From Nonomuraea aridisoli (GTDB lineage: Bacteria; Actinomycetota; Actinomycetes; Streptosporangiales; Streptosporangiaceae): 51,153 nt of DNA. Within the stretch, counting starts at the first letter, position 1; the number at the start of each line of letters is the position of its first letter. Below are positions 26,999-35,822 of the stretch, piece by piece. The notes below the pieces were generated by a model that saw only the letters and a program-made list of their open reading frames with translations, ran no database searches and was not told the origin of the DNA. Location: assembly GCF_003236395.1 (NCBI RefSeq), contig NZ_POUD01000028.1:1-51153 (forward strand). The letters are read 5' to 3'. The position numbers and the translations under genes are program-made.

Positions 26999-27086
26999 GG
27001 CTGTCACTTTCGAGAGTTCCATCCCGATCATTACGCCCGGACTGTAAGTGGCCCTCTGCTGCTCGTCAAGAATATTTCGCCATACG

Positions 27087-27101
27087 TCCGAAAATTTCGG
27101 A
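27087..27101. promoter_or_regulatory. LacI-type operator TCCGAAAaTTTCGGA
   Basis: A perfect 7-bp inverted repeat around one central base lies about 90 bp before the GH3 start. Its core GAAAnTTTC is the pattern of LacI-family operators that govern xylan/xylobiose and cello-oligosaccharide genes in streptomycetes. It is placed to repress GH3 and possibly the divergent haloperoxidase-type gene. Confidence 0.7.
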
Positions 27102-27175
27102 AACTTCGGCTGAAAGGCCGAGGAAAGCTCCTCGGAAAGGCTGGCTGAGCAGCGGACTCTTGGCGCCGTACCGGA

Positions 27176-27186
27176 TGAAATTTTCA
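27176..27186. promoter_or_regulatory. Second GAAAnTTTC palindrome
   Basis: TGAAA-T-TTTCA is a shorter copy of the same core, centred 87 bp (about eight helical turns) from the first site. The rest of the 306-bp gap between GH3 and the haloperoxidase-type gene contains no gene I can support. Confidence 0.45.
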
Positions 27187-27304
27187 GGAAAGCGCATCAG
27201 AAATATCAGCGGTAAGCGGGATGTCACCCGGCCGCCAGGCCGAATGCTTGTTCGAATGTGGCAGTGTCGGCTGTTCCGAGAAGCCCTCACCCAGGAGTCC
27301 GTCC

Positions 27305-28729
27305 ATGCCCGTTCACCGGTTCTTATCCGCGCTCACGCTCGCGCTGGTCACCGTCGCCGCACTCGCCCTGACCGCCCTGCCCGCCCGCGCCGGCGGGCCG
27401 AACGTGGTGGTCAGGTGGAACCAGGCGCTGCTGCAGGCCGTACGCGGCGGCACGCTCGGCCCGCCCCTCGTCGCCAGGGCGCTCGCGATCGTGCACACCT
27501 GCGCCTACGACGCGTGGGCCGCCTACGACGCGGTCGCCTCCGGCACCCGGCTCGGCGGCTCGCTGCGGCGGCCAGCGGCCGAGCACACCGAGGCCGACAA
27601 GGCCGAGGCCATCAGCTACGCCGCGCACCTGGCGGCGGTCGACCTCTACCCGGCGCAGCGGGCCGTCTTCGACGCGCTGATGGCCGACCTCGGGTACGAC
27701 CCCGCCGACGCCTCCGGCGTGCCGGCCGGCGTCGGGGTGACCGCGTGCCGGGCGGTGCTCGACCACCGGCACGCCGACGGCTCCAACCAGCCCGGCGGCT
27801 ACGCCGACACCACCGGGTACGCGCCGGTCAACGGCCCCGTGGTGGTCGCCGAGCCGACGGCCGGGATCGCCGCGCCCGGCCGCTGGGCGCCGCTGACGTA
27901 CGCCAACCGGGCCGGCGTCGTGGTGACGCCGCCGTTCATGGCCCCGCACTGGGGAGGGGTGGCCTCCTTCAGCGGCGCCGCGCGCGCCCTCGCCGACCGC
28001 GTGCCCGCGCCGTACGCCTACGGCTCCTCCGGGTTCCGCGCGCAGGCCGCCGAGATCGTGTCGGTCACGGCCGCGCTGACCGAGCGGCAGAAGGCGATCG
28101 CCGAGTACTGGGCCGACGGGCCGAGCAGCGAGACCCCGCCGGGGCACTGGTGCCTGTTCGCCCAGCAGGTCTCCGCCCGCGACCGGCACGGCGTCGACGA
28201 GGACGTGAAGCTGTTCTTCGCGCTGGCGAACGCCGTCATGGACGCCGGGATCGCCTCGTGGGAGGTCAAACGCGACCACGACTCCGCCCGGCCGATCACC
28301 GCGATCCGCCATCTGTACCAGGGCCGGCAGATCCCGACCTGGGGCGGCCGGACGGTCGAGGGGGCCGCGTGGGTACCGTACCAGCCGTCGTGGTTCCCGA
28401 CGCCGCCGTTCGCCGAGTACGTCTCCGGGCACAGCACGTTCAGCGCGGCGGCGGCGGAGGTGCTCAGGCGTTTCACCGGCGCCGACACGTTCGGCGGTCA
28501 GGCGGTCGTCGCCCAGGGCTCGTCGCTGGTGGAGCCGGGGGTGACGCCCACGCAGGACGTGACGCTGCGCTGGAGCACGTTCAGCGCGGCCGCCGACGAG
28601 GCCGGGCTCTCGCGCCGGTACGGCGGCATCCACTTCCGCGCCGGCGACCTGCAGGGCCGCGCCCTCGGCCGGGCGGTGGGCACGGCGGCCTGGGACCGCG
28701 CGAAGAGCCACTGGACCGGCCGCGGCTGA
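27305..28729 (+). CDS. Secreted vanadium-dependent haloperoxidase / PAP2-family protein
   Basis: A 474-residue exported protein. The Sec signal peptide covers residues 1-29 (ending LPARA). The C-terminal half contains the three vanadate/phosphate-binding motifs: K322 and R329 in KRDHDSARP, S374-G375-H376 in YVSGHSTF, and R438...H443 in RRYGGIHF. These are shared by vanadium haloperoxidases and type-2 acid phosphatases; the length and the N-terminal helical domain favour the haloperoxidase group of Streptomyces type, many of which lack demonstrated halogenation. AGGAG lies 7 nt before ATG 27305. A strong terminator follows. Confidence 0.9.
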   Translation: MPVHRFLSALTLALVTVAALALTALPARAGGPNVVVRWNQALLQAVRGGTLGPPLVARALAIVHTCAYDAWAAYDAVASGTRLGGSLRRPAAEHTEADKAEAISYAAHLAAVDLYPAQRAVFDALMADLGYDPADASGVPAGVGVTACRAVLDHRHADGSNQPGGYADTTGYAPVNGPVVVAEPTAGIAAPGRWAPLTYANRAGVVVTPPFMAPHWGGVASFSGAARALADRVPAPYAYGSSGFRAQAAEIVSVTAALTERQKAIAEYWADGPSSETPPGHWCLFAQQVSARDRHGVDEDVKLFFALANAVMDAGIASWEVKRDHDSARPITAIRHLYQGRQIPTWGGRTVEGAAWVPYQPSWFPTPPFAEYVSGHSTFSAAAAEVLRRFTGADTFGGQAVVAQGSSLVEPGVTPTQDVTLRWSTFSAAADEAGLSRRYGGIHFRAGDLQGRALGRAVGTAAWDRAKSHWTGRG

Positions 28730-28735
28730 CGGCGG

Positions 28736-28767
28736 GCGCCCGCTCCCCCGTGCCGGGGAGCGGGCGC
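28736..28767. terminator. 13-bp perfect hairpin terminator
   Basis: GCGCCCGCTCCCC (28736-28748) pairs perfectly with GGGGAGCGGGCGC (28755-28767) around a 6-nt loop. It lies 6 bp after the haloperoxidase-type stop and 6 bp before the stop of the convergent small gene. Confidence 0.9.
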
Positions 28768-28773
28768 GTGCGG

Positions 28774-28962
28774 TCAGGCGAGACTCTCCTCGGCCTGCCG
28801 GTTGAGCGTCTCGAGGTCGAACGCGCCCGACTTGACGGCCGCGGTGAACGCCTCCCAGTCGAGGCGCGGCACGTTCAGCACCACGTCCGGGTGGTCCGCG
28901 TGCACGAGCTCCACGTGGTCGTTGATCCGCTTCGCCGCGACGCGGCCGGCGTCTTGCGTCAT
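28774..28962 (-). CDS. Small DUF397-like protein
   Basis: A 62-residue protein. Its C-terminal part, LDWEAFTAAVKSGAFDLETL, resembles the second half of DUF397 proteins, which in actinomycetes pair with XRE regulators. The N-terminal DUF397 half (W-x-KSSxS) is absent. AGGAG lies 8 nt before ATG 28962. No XRE partner is beside it, so it is either a distant relative or a shortened copy. Confidence 0.65.
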   Translation of the reverse strand: MTQDAGRVAAKRINDHVELVHADHPDVVLNVPRLDWEAFTAAVKSGAFDLETLNRQAEESLA

Positions 28963-29080
28963 CTGCGGCACTCCTCTCGTTGGTGTGCGGTTGCGGGCAG
29001 CCTTCCACCCGGCGGGCGGATCGGCCACCGGCTCTCCCGGGAGTGCGCGGCACAAACCAACCCGAAGGCGACTGTCTGGA

Positions 29081-29099
29081 GACCCCGGCCGAGGGGGTC
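29081..29099. terminator. Small hairpin after the sugar permease gene
   Basis: GACCCC/GGGGTC form a 6-bp stem with a 7-nt loop touching the stop codon of the minus-strand permease gene. It is a weak candidate terminator. Confidence 0.45.
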
Positions 29100-29913
29100 A
29101 GCCCTTGGAGCCGGTGAAGGCGATGCCGGCGATGAGATGCCGCTGCATGACCGCGAAGAGCACGATCACGGGCAGCGAGGCCACGGCGGCCCCGGCGAAC
29201 AGGATCGGGAAGTTCGTCTGGAACTGTCCGCGCAGCGAGGCCAGCCCGGCGGAGAGCGTCATCATCTCGGGATCGGTGTTGACCACCAGCGGCCAGAGCA
29301 GGCTGCTCCACGACCACATGACCGTCAGCAGCCCCAGCGCGAGCAGCCCCGGCCTGACCAGCGGCAGCATGATGTGCCAGTAGATCTGCAGCGGGTTGGC
29401 CCCTTCGAGCTGCGCGGCCTCGTCCAGCTCCCTGGGCAGGGTGAGGAAGAACTGACGGAGCAGGAACGTGCCGAAGGCCCCGAAGACGCCCGGCGCGATC
29501 AGCGCCTGCAGCGTGTCGAGCCAGCCGAGGTCCACCATGATCTCGTAGCGCGGGATGAGGAACAGCTCGCCGGGGACCATGAGCACGGCCAGGAAGAGCG
29601 TGAAGATGCCGCCCCGGCCGGGAAAGCGCAGCCGGGCGAAGGCGAAGGCGGCCAGCGAGCACAGCAGCAGCAGCCCGGCGGTGACGGCCGCGATGACCAC
29701 GACCGTGTTGAGGAACTGCCTGGCCAGCGGCACCGTCCGGAAGACCTCGGCGAAGTTCGACCACTGCCACGAGGGCGTGAACTTCGGCGGCACCCGCAGC
29801 GAGTCGGGCAGCGTCTGCAGCGCGACCACGATCTGCCAGACGAAGGGCGCGATCATCACCAGCGCGCCCGCGGCCAGCGCCACGTAGGCCGGCCAGGTTC
29901 TGGGCCTATTCAT
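29098..29913 (-). CDS. Carbohydrate ABC transporter permease (MalG type)
   Basis: A 271-residue, six-helix permease. The cytoplasmic coupling loop EAAQLEGANPLQIYWHIMLP is an intact EAA motif, and the protein ends FTGSKG, typical of MalG-like permeases (carbohydrate uptake family 1). It overlaps the upstream permease gene by 8 bp. The gene looks whole. Its partner is 5'-truncated and no binding protein or ATPase is nearby, so a working transporter from this locus is doubtful. Actinomycetes share an MsiK ATPase, which would explain the missing ATPase but not the missing binding protein. Confidence 0.9.
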   Translation of the reverse strand: MNRPRTWPAYVALAAGALVMIAPFVWQIVVALQTLPDSLRVPPKFTPSWQWSNFAEVFRTVPLARQFLNTVVVIAAVTAGLLLLCSLAAFAFARLRFPGRGGIFTLFLAVLMVPGELFLIPRYEIMVDLGWLDTLQALIAPGVFGAFGTFLLRQFFLTLPRELDEAAQLEGANPLQIYWHIMLPLVRPGLLALGLLTVMWSWSSLLWPLVVNTDPEMMTLSAGLASLRGQFQTNFPILFAGAAVASLPVIVLFAVMQRHLIAGIAFTGSKG

Positions 29914-30685
29914 AGTGCACCCACTTCTTCTGCAACCTGAACTGGATCGCGGTCAGCACGAGGATCAGGCCGAGCAGCAGGACGGCGATCGCCGCGGCGA
30001 GCCCTCGCTGGTTCTGCACGAAGCCCTTCTCGTAGAAGAGGTAGACGATCGTGCGGCTGCCGCTCAGCGCCGGGCTCGTCGTGTCGATCATGAGGTAGAC
30101 CAGGTCGAAGACCTGCAACGCGTTGATCATCGTGATCACGACGACGAAGAACGTGGTCGGCGTGAGCAGCGGGAGCGTGATGCGGAAGAACTGCCGCAGC
30201 CGTCCCGCGCCGTCGATCGCGGCCGCCTCGTAGAAGTGGCGCGGAACGCTCTGCAGCCCCGCCAGGAACAACACGGCGTTGTAGCCGATCGAGCTCCAGA
30301 TGCCGACGATCGCGATCGCGTAGATGGCGACGTCCGGATCGCCCACCCAGTACGGCCCGTCGATCCCCACGAGGCCGAGGAGATGGTTGATCGCCCCGAA
30401 GTCCCCGTTGAACAGGTACCTCCAGGTCAGGCCCACGGCGGCGGGCATGGTGACGACCGGCAGGAAGTACAGCGTCCGGTAGACGCTCAGCCCGCGCAGC
30501 CCGGGCACGTTCAGCAGGGCCGCGATGACGATGGACAGCGGCACGCCGGCCAGCACGAGCGCCGCGTAGAGCAGGGTGTTGCCGAGCGCGCCGGCCATCT
30601 CCTCGTCGCCGAGCAGGTCGGTGAAGTTGGCCGTCCCCACCCAGGTGTACGCGGCCGCCGTGCTCGCCCTCGCCGACCGGGCCAC
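29906..30685 (-). pseudogene. 5'-truncated carbohydrate ABC permease (MalF type)
   Basis: The MalF-type core is present: the EAA loop EAAAIDGAGRLRQFFRITLP and five helices. Homology starts abruptly at YTWVGTANFTDLL (about 30649). The normal N-terminus, about 40-60 residues including the first membrane helix and its periplasmic loop, is missing. It is replaced by MARSARASTAAA, read antisense through an unrelated fragment. The only in-frame start is a GTG at 30685 with no clear ribosome site. I call it a pseudogene; a shortened five-helix permease is possible but unlikely to work. Confidence 0.7.
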
Positions 30686-30764
30686 GGGGGTGCGGCTCAG
30701 CCAGGCCGCGTACGACCGGACGACCTTGTGCGGGCCGAGCGAGCATCTGGCGCCGTACGTGTGA
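30653..30764 (+). pseudogene. C-terminal remnant of an unidentified plus-strand gene
   Basis: Just beyond the truncated permease, the plus strand reads a coding-like tail (VLALADRATGVRLSQAAYD, ending LAPYV) that stops at 30764. It has no start of its own: upstream it runs into antisense permease sequence. It looks like the last 35 or so residues of a gene whose body was lost in the same rearrangement. I do not recognise the family. Confidence 0.4.
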
Positions 30765-31226
30765 CGTCAAGGCGGGTCCAAGGTTCGGCGGGGAAAGCGG
30801 CGAGGTGCCGCGGAGCGACGCACAAACGACCTGAAAGCCCCGCCATGGGTCGCCGCCGAACCCGCGAACGTGCCGGAGCGGGTCTTCTCCGCGCCGCACG
30901 GGCTGACGCTCAGCGTGAAGGAGGTCGGCCCGACGGGACAGCCGGCCGATCTGCAGATCATCACCTTGTTCGACGAGGCCTCCGGGCAGGCGTTCACCGG
31001 CTCGATGGTCGTGCTGAGGACCGGCCCGGCCGCCACCGCCTGCCGCACCTGACCCGCCCGCCGGGCACTCGACGCGAGCGGTCGCGAGGGTGCCGGGGGT
31101 CCGTCAAGGCCGGGCCGATCGATTGCCTCGTGGCCCATTCCTCGGCAAATGCTCGGTCGGCTCGGGCCTGCCGGAGAACGGCACGGGTAGCCGCGCTGAC
31201 GCACCCGTCGCCGAGGAGCGGAAGCC
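30765..31226. other. 462-bp remnant region without an intact gene
   Basis: The frame stays open from 30765 to a stop at 31050-31052, and its last 60 codons (from NVPERVFSAPHGLTLSV) look coding, with Val/Thr/Ala beta-strand-like content. There is no ATG or ribosome site and no recognisable family. From 31053 to 31210 I see no coding signal. A ribosome site GAGGAG at about 31213-31218 belongs to the next gene. Confidence 0.45.
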
Positions 31227-32651
31227 ATGTTCAACGCCATGCCGGTCGAGGGCATCGTCCCCGACAGCGCCGCCGAGACGCCCGCCGACCTGGTCATTCG
31301 CAACGGCCGCGTGCACACCCAGGACCCGGCTCGGCCCGCCGCCGCGGCCCTCGCCGTACGGGAGGGACGGATCGTCGCCGTGGGCGACGACCAGGACATG
31401 GCCCCCTTCGTGGGTACGCGGACCAGGATCGTCGACGCGCTCAACCGGCGGATCATCCCCGGGCTCAACGACTCCCACCTCCACGTCATCAGGGGCGGCC
31501 TGAACTATCTGCTGGAGCTGCACTGGGACGGCGTCCCGTCGCTGCGCATGGCGCTGTGGATGCTGCGCGAGCAGGCCGGGCGCACCCCGCAGGGCCAGTG
31601 GGTCCGGGTGGTGGGCGGCTGGACGGGTGAGCAGTTCGCCGAGCGGCGCCTGCCGACGGTGTCGGAGCTGGACGCCGCCGCGCCCGACACCCCGTCTTCG
31701 TCCTGCACCTGTACCAGTCGGCGATCCTCAACCGGGCGGCCGTGCGGGCCATCGGGTTCACCAAGGACAGCGTCCCCCCGCCGGGCGGCCAGATCGTCCG
31801 CAACCACGCCGGTGAGCCCACGGGCGTGCTGCTCGCCGCGCCCGCCGCCACGCTCCTGTACGCCGCGCTGGCCAAGGGCCCGAAACTGGCCGAGGACGAG
31901 CAGCTCGGCTCGACCCGCCACTTCCTGTACGAGCTCAACCGGTTCGGCCTAGGCGAACCTCGACCGGATCGCCGCGCTGGGCGGGAGCCTGTCGGTGCAG
32001 AACCGGATGATGTTCCAGGGCGGCGCGTTCGCCGACCGCTACGGAGCCGCGCAGGCCGCCCGGACCCCGCCGATCCGGCAGATGCTCGGCCGGGGCCTGC
32101 TGACGGCCGCCGGCACCGACGCCACCCGCGTCTCCAGCTACAACCCCTGGCTGTCGCTGGAGTGGCTGGTGACCGGCCGCACCATCGGCGGCGCCGAGCT
32201 GATGGACCCGCAGTGCCGCGTCGACCGGGAGACGGCGCTGCGCATGTACACCGTGGCCGGCGCCGGCCTCACCGGCGAGGCCGGCGTCAAGGGCGTGCTC
32301 AAGGAGGGCTGCTACGCCGACCTCGCGGTGCTCTCCGACGACTTCTTCGCCGTCCCCGAGGACGGCATCTCGCACATCGAGTCGCTGCTGACCGTCGTCG
32401 GGGGCCGGATCGTCTACGCCGCGGGCGAGTTCGAGGGGATCGCGCCGCCGCAGCCCGCGATCCAGCCGTCGTGGAGCCCGGTCGCGTTCTTCGGCGGGTA
32501 CCACCGCACCGCGCCGGGGGTGCGACAGGCCCAGGCGGTGATGGAGGCCGCCGCCGAGTCCGAGGAGCACCGCCAGTGGCGGGCCGTACGGGGCTTCGCG
32601 CGGGGCCGTACGACCGAGGACGAGATCTTCGACTCCTGCTTCGTCCTGTGA
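31227..32651 (+). pseudogene. Broken YtcJ-like amidohydrolase (frameshift plus internal deletion)
   Basis: The start is normal (GAGGAG 8 nt before ATG) and the N-terminus is typical of YtcJ-like amidohydrolases, with the metal ligands in PGLNDSHLHVI. At about 31691 one C is missing from a C-run, and the protein continues in another frame (HLYQSAILNRAAVRAIGFT). At about 31950-31956 the sequence jumps from YELNRFGL to LDRIAALGGSLSVQNRMMF in a third reading phase. Compared with the family, the central part, roughly 170-190 residues with further metal ligands, is absent. The C-terminal third (AAGTDATRVSSYNPW onwards) is well kept to the stop at 32651. Two independent lesions make it non-functional. 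Confidence 0.85.
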
Positions 32652-32670
32652 CAGTTCAGAGAGGTCAACC

Positions 32671-33336
32671 ATGGCGAACTTCAGCAAAGCCAAGCCCGAT
32701 CCCGCGTCGTCGCTGCTCACGCCGCAGGACAGCGTGGTCGTGCTGGTGGACCACCAGCCGCAGATGTTCTTCAGCACGACCAGCGCCGACCGGGGCTCCA
32801 TCATCAACGCGACCGTGGGCCTGGCCAAGGGCGCCAAGGTCTTCGACGTGCCCGTCGTCCTGACCACGGTCCAGTCGAAGAGCTTCTCCGGGCCGCTGCT
32901 GGCCCCGCTGACGGAGCTCTTCCCCGGCGTCGCGCCGATCGACCGGTCCACGATGAACTGCTGGGAGGATCCGCGGGTCGTCGACGCCGTCAAGGCCACC
33001 GGCCGCCCGAAGATCGTCATGGCGGGGCTGTGGACCGAGGTCTGCATCGCGCTCGCCTCGCTGTCGGCCGCGGAGCAGGGATACCAGGTGTACGTCCCGA
33101 CCGACGCGTGCGGGGGCGTGTCGCAGGAGGCGCACGAGAACGCCGTGCGGCGCATGGTCCAGCACGACATCGTGCCGCTCACCTGGCTCACCACGGTGCT
33201 GGAGTGGCAGCGCGACTGGAGCCGGACGCGGACGTACGACGCGGTGACGAGGGTGATCGAGGAGCACGCGGGCGCCTACGGGCTCGGCGTCGCGTACGCG
33301 CACGCCATGCTCCCGTCGCACGCGACCGCGGCCTGA
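32671..33336 (+). CDS. Isochorismatase-like cysteine hydrolase (YcaC type)
   Basis: A 221-residue hydrolase of the isochorismatase superfamily. The catalytic Asp is in VVLVDHQPQMFF and the catalytic Cys in MAGLWTEVCIALASL, the YcaC-like GLWTEVC pattern. The third residue of the triad (Lys) is less clear. GAGAGGT lies 5 nt before the ATG. YcaC-like hydrolases commonly sit next to YtcJ amidohydrolases and MFS genes, as here, so this may be the surviving enzyme of a damaged pathway. It appears fully intact. Confidence 0.9.
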   Translation: MANFSKAKPDPASSLLTPQDSVVVLVDHQPQMFFSTTSADRGSIINATVGLAKGAKVFDVPVVLTTVQSKSFSGPLLAPLTELFPGVAPIDRSTMNCWEDPRVVDAVKATGRPKIVMAGLWTEVCIALASLSAAEQGYQVYVPTDACGGVSQEAHENAVRRMVQHDIVPLTWLTTVLEWQRDWSRTRTYDAVTRVIEEHAGAYGLGVAYAHAMLPSHATAA

Positions 33337-33388
33337 TGAGTCGAGCGTCCGGTTCTGGGGCACCGCCCCGTCACCCGGGCGGCCGACG

Positions 33389-34972
33389 ATGACCGAGGCC
33401 GCGGCCGGGTCCGTCTGGCAGCCGCTGCACCTGCGGGTCTTCCGTACGCTGTGGCTGGCCCAGCTGGTCTCCAACGTGAGCAGCTGGATGCAGACCGTCG
33501 GCGCGCAGTGGCTCATCACGCAGGAGAGCGGGTCGGCGAGCCTGGTGGCGCTGGTGCAGACGGCGGCCAGCCTGCCGGTGCTGTTGTTCGGCATCCTGAC
33601 GGGCGCGCTCGCCGACATCGTGGACCGGCGCCGGCTGCTGCTGCTCGCTCAGGCGGTCATGTTCGTCGCGGCGGGCCTGCTGGCGGTCCTGACGGCGCTG
33701 GGGCGGATGAACGCCTCCGGGGTGCTGTTGCTGACGTTCCTGCTCGGGTGCGGCAACGCGCTCATGACGCCGGCCTGGCAGGCCATCCAGCCTGATCTGG
33801 TGCCGCGCGAGCAGATCCCCAACGCCGCGAGCCTCAACGGCGTCAACATGAACCTCTCGCGGGCGGTCGGCCCGGCGGTCGGCGGCCTGGTCGTGGCGCT
33901 CGCGGGACCGGCCGCGGCGTTCGCGGTCAACGCGCTGTCCTTCCTGGTCACCTCGGCCGCGCTGGTCGCCTGGCGGTACCGGGCCGACGTGGGGCCGCTG
34001 GGGGCCGAGCGGGTCCTGCCGGCGCTGCGGGCGGGTAACCGCTACGTGCGTCACGCCCCGCGGGTGCGCCGGGTGCTGGCCCGTACCCTGCTGTTCGTCC
34101 CGGCCGGGGCGGCGTTGTGGGCGCTGCTGCCCGTCGTCGCGGACCGGCGGCTGGGGCTCGGCCCCGGCGGTTACGGGCTGCTGCTCGGCGCGGTGGGCGC
34201 GGGCGCCGTCGCGGGGGCGATGCTGCTGTCGTACGTGCGCGGTCACTGGTCGAGCAACACCGCGCTCACGGGCGGCGGGGTGCTGTTCGCGGCGGTCATG
34301 GCGGTGCTGGCCGTGACCCCGTCGCCGTGGCTCGCGGGGGCGGTGCTGGTCCTGGCCGGCGTGGCGTGGATCGCCGTGTTGTCCACGCTGAACGCGCAGA
34401 TGCAGGTCACGACGTCGGGCTGGGTACGCGCCCGCGCCCTGGCCGTCCACCTGACGATCTTCTCCGGAGGCATGGCGATCGGCGCGGCCGTGTGGGGCGC
34501 GCTCGCCGACGGCCTCGGCCTCGGGCCCGCCCTGCTGCTGGCCGCGGCGCTCACGGCGGCCGGCTCCCTCGTCGCCTGGCGCGGTCTCGGCATCCCCGAC
34601 ACCCGGCTCGACCGCTCGCTGTCGGTCCACTGGCCCGCGCCCGCCATGGTGCTGGAGCCCGGCGGGGAGGACGGGCCGGTGCTCGTCACCGTCGAATACC
34701 GGGTGCCGCGCGAGCGGGCCGCGGAGTTCGTCGCGGCGATGCGGGACTTCGGGCTCTCCCGGCTGCGCACCGGTGCGCTGCACTGGGATCTGTACCGGTC
34801 CGGCGCCGACCCCGACGTCTACCTGGAGACCTTCGTGGTGGCCTCGTGGGAGGAGCACCTGCGCCAGCACTCCACCCGGCTCACCGGGTCGGACCGGGCG
34901 ATCGAGGAACGGGCGCGTGCCCTGGTGGCGGAGCCGTTCCGGGTCTCCCACTACCTGCCCGCACGCTTTTAA
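33389..34972 (+). CDS. MFS transporter with C-terminal ABM-like domain (MFS_3 family)
   Basis: A 527-residue protein. Residues about 10-410 form a 12-helix MFS transporter of the EntS/MFS_3 type (FRTLWLAQLVSNVSSWMQTV at the start, ADIVDRRRLLL in loop 2-3). Residues about 435-527 form a ferredoxin-like dimeric alpha-beta barrel domain (VLVTVEYRVPRERAAEF, YLETFVVASWEEHLRQH) like antibiotic-biosynthesis monooxygenase domains. This fusion is known in the family; its purpose is not. No strong ribosome site precedes ATG 33389, which starts 52 bp after the hydrolase, so coupling is likely. Confidence 0.9.
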   Translation: MTEAAAGSVWQPLHLRVFRTLWLAQLVSNVSSWMQTVGAQWLITQESGSASLVALVQTAASLPVLLFGILTGALADIVDRRRLLLLAQAVMFVAAGLLAVLTALGRMNASGVLLLTFLLGCGNALMTPAWQAIQPDLVPREQIPNAASLNGVNMNLSRAVGPAVGGLVVALAGPAAAFAVNALSFLVTSAALVAWRYRADVGPLGAERVLPALRAGNRYVRHAPRVRRVLARTLLFVPAGAALWALLPVVADRRLGLGPGGYGLLLGAVGAGAVAGAMLLSYVRGHWSSNTALTGGGVLFAAVMAVLAVTPSPWLAGAVLVLAGVAWIAVLSTLNAQMQVTTSGWVRARALAVHLTIFSGGMAIGAAVWGALADGLGLGPALLLAAALTAAGSLVAWRGLGIPDTRLDRSLSVHWPAPAMVLEPGGEDGPVLVTVEYRVPRERAAEFVAAMRDFGLSRLRTGALHWDLYRSGADPDVYLETFVVASWEEHLRQHSTRLTGSDRAIEERARALVAEPFRVSHYLPARF

Positions 34973-34994
34973 GCGAGAAGTAAGCGCGGGGGCG

Positions 34995-35000
34995 TAGCGT
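34995..35000 (+). promoter_or_regulatory. -10-like box TAGCGT upstream of the ArsR-like pseudogene
   Basis: TAGCGT lies about 60 nt before the GTG at 35062. The leader in between holds three copies of a short AAGGGAC repeat (35015-35040). Confidence 0.4.
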
Positions 35001-35061
35001 CCGTCGGCGACAAAAGGGACCAAGGGACACCAAGGGACACAGTTCGGAGGACAGGTCATCC

Positions 35062-35757
35062 GTGTCAGCGCCGCCGCAAACGCCCGCCCCGTCAGCACGA
35101 CCTCGGGAGGCCGCGGCCGTCGACGGCATTCCCGCCGTGACGATCGCGCCCGGACGGGGCGAGCCGCGGATCCGCGTCTCCGTCTCGCCGCACCTGACGG
35201 TCCTAGCGATGATCCCGGACGCGCTGGCGGGCCGCCGCCGGGGACTGCCGGAGCCCTGGCGGCGTACGCTCGGCGCTCGGGTCGGCCGGCCCGGTCACGA
35301 GGCCCCGCGCCCGCTCGCCTGCTCTGCCGTCGCGCCCGGCACCCTCGTGCCCGTCGCGCCCACGGCCGGTGACGTCTCGGTCGAGGACCAGCTCAGCGCC
35401 CTGCGCGACGCCCCGCCCGAGACCCTGACCCGGGATCTGGAACGCGCCTTCGGCCCCGGCACGCCCCCGCCGGAGTGGCGCCGGGCCGCCGAACGCCCCG
35501 GCCGGTGGCTGCACGACTACGCCGCCGCCCTCGCCGACGCCTGGGAGGCGGCCGAGCTGGCCGGGAAGGACGCGCTGGTCGTCGGGCTGGACGAGCCGGA
35601 CGCCGGGTGGATCGCCTACCCGGTGCCGGGCGCGGGCTCGCTCTGGCGCGAATCGCCCGGACCTCCCGGGCGGAGGAATTGCTCGCTTTGTTCCCGACCC
35701 GGTGATCGGCCTCTGAGCTGCGGCGACGGACGAGGAGCCGAAAAGTTTCCGACGTGA
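35062..35757 (+). pseudogene. Degraded ArsR-type regulator (DUF5937-like) with internal deletion
   Basis: The first about 165 residues match the N-terminal domain of DUF5937/ArsR regulators (RVSVSPHLTVLAMIPDAL, PEPWRRTLGARVG, WRRAAERPGRWLHDYAAALADAW). After DAWEAAE the sequence jumps directly to ALVVGLDEPDAGWIAYPVPG, which in relatives lies about 70-80 residues further on. After GAGSLWRESPG the frame is lost. Another frame reads RAEELLALFPTR before a stop, resembling the start of the HTH. The winged helix is absent, so DNA binding is impossible. The open frame to 35757 is a coincidence after the lesion. Confidence 0.7.
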
Positions 35758-35822
35758 GAACGATCAATGATGATTCGATGATGCCGCGGCCCGGCGCTCC
35801 CCGGATGTTGCAAGGTGGAGGC

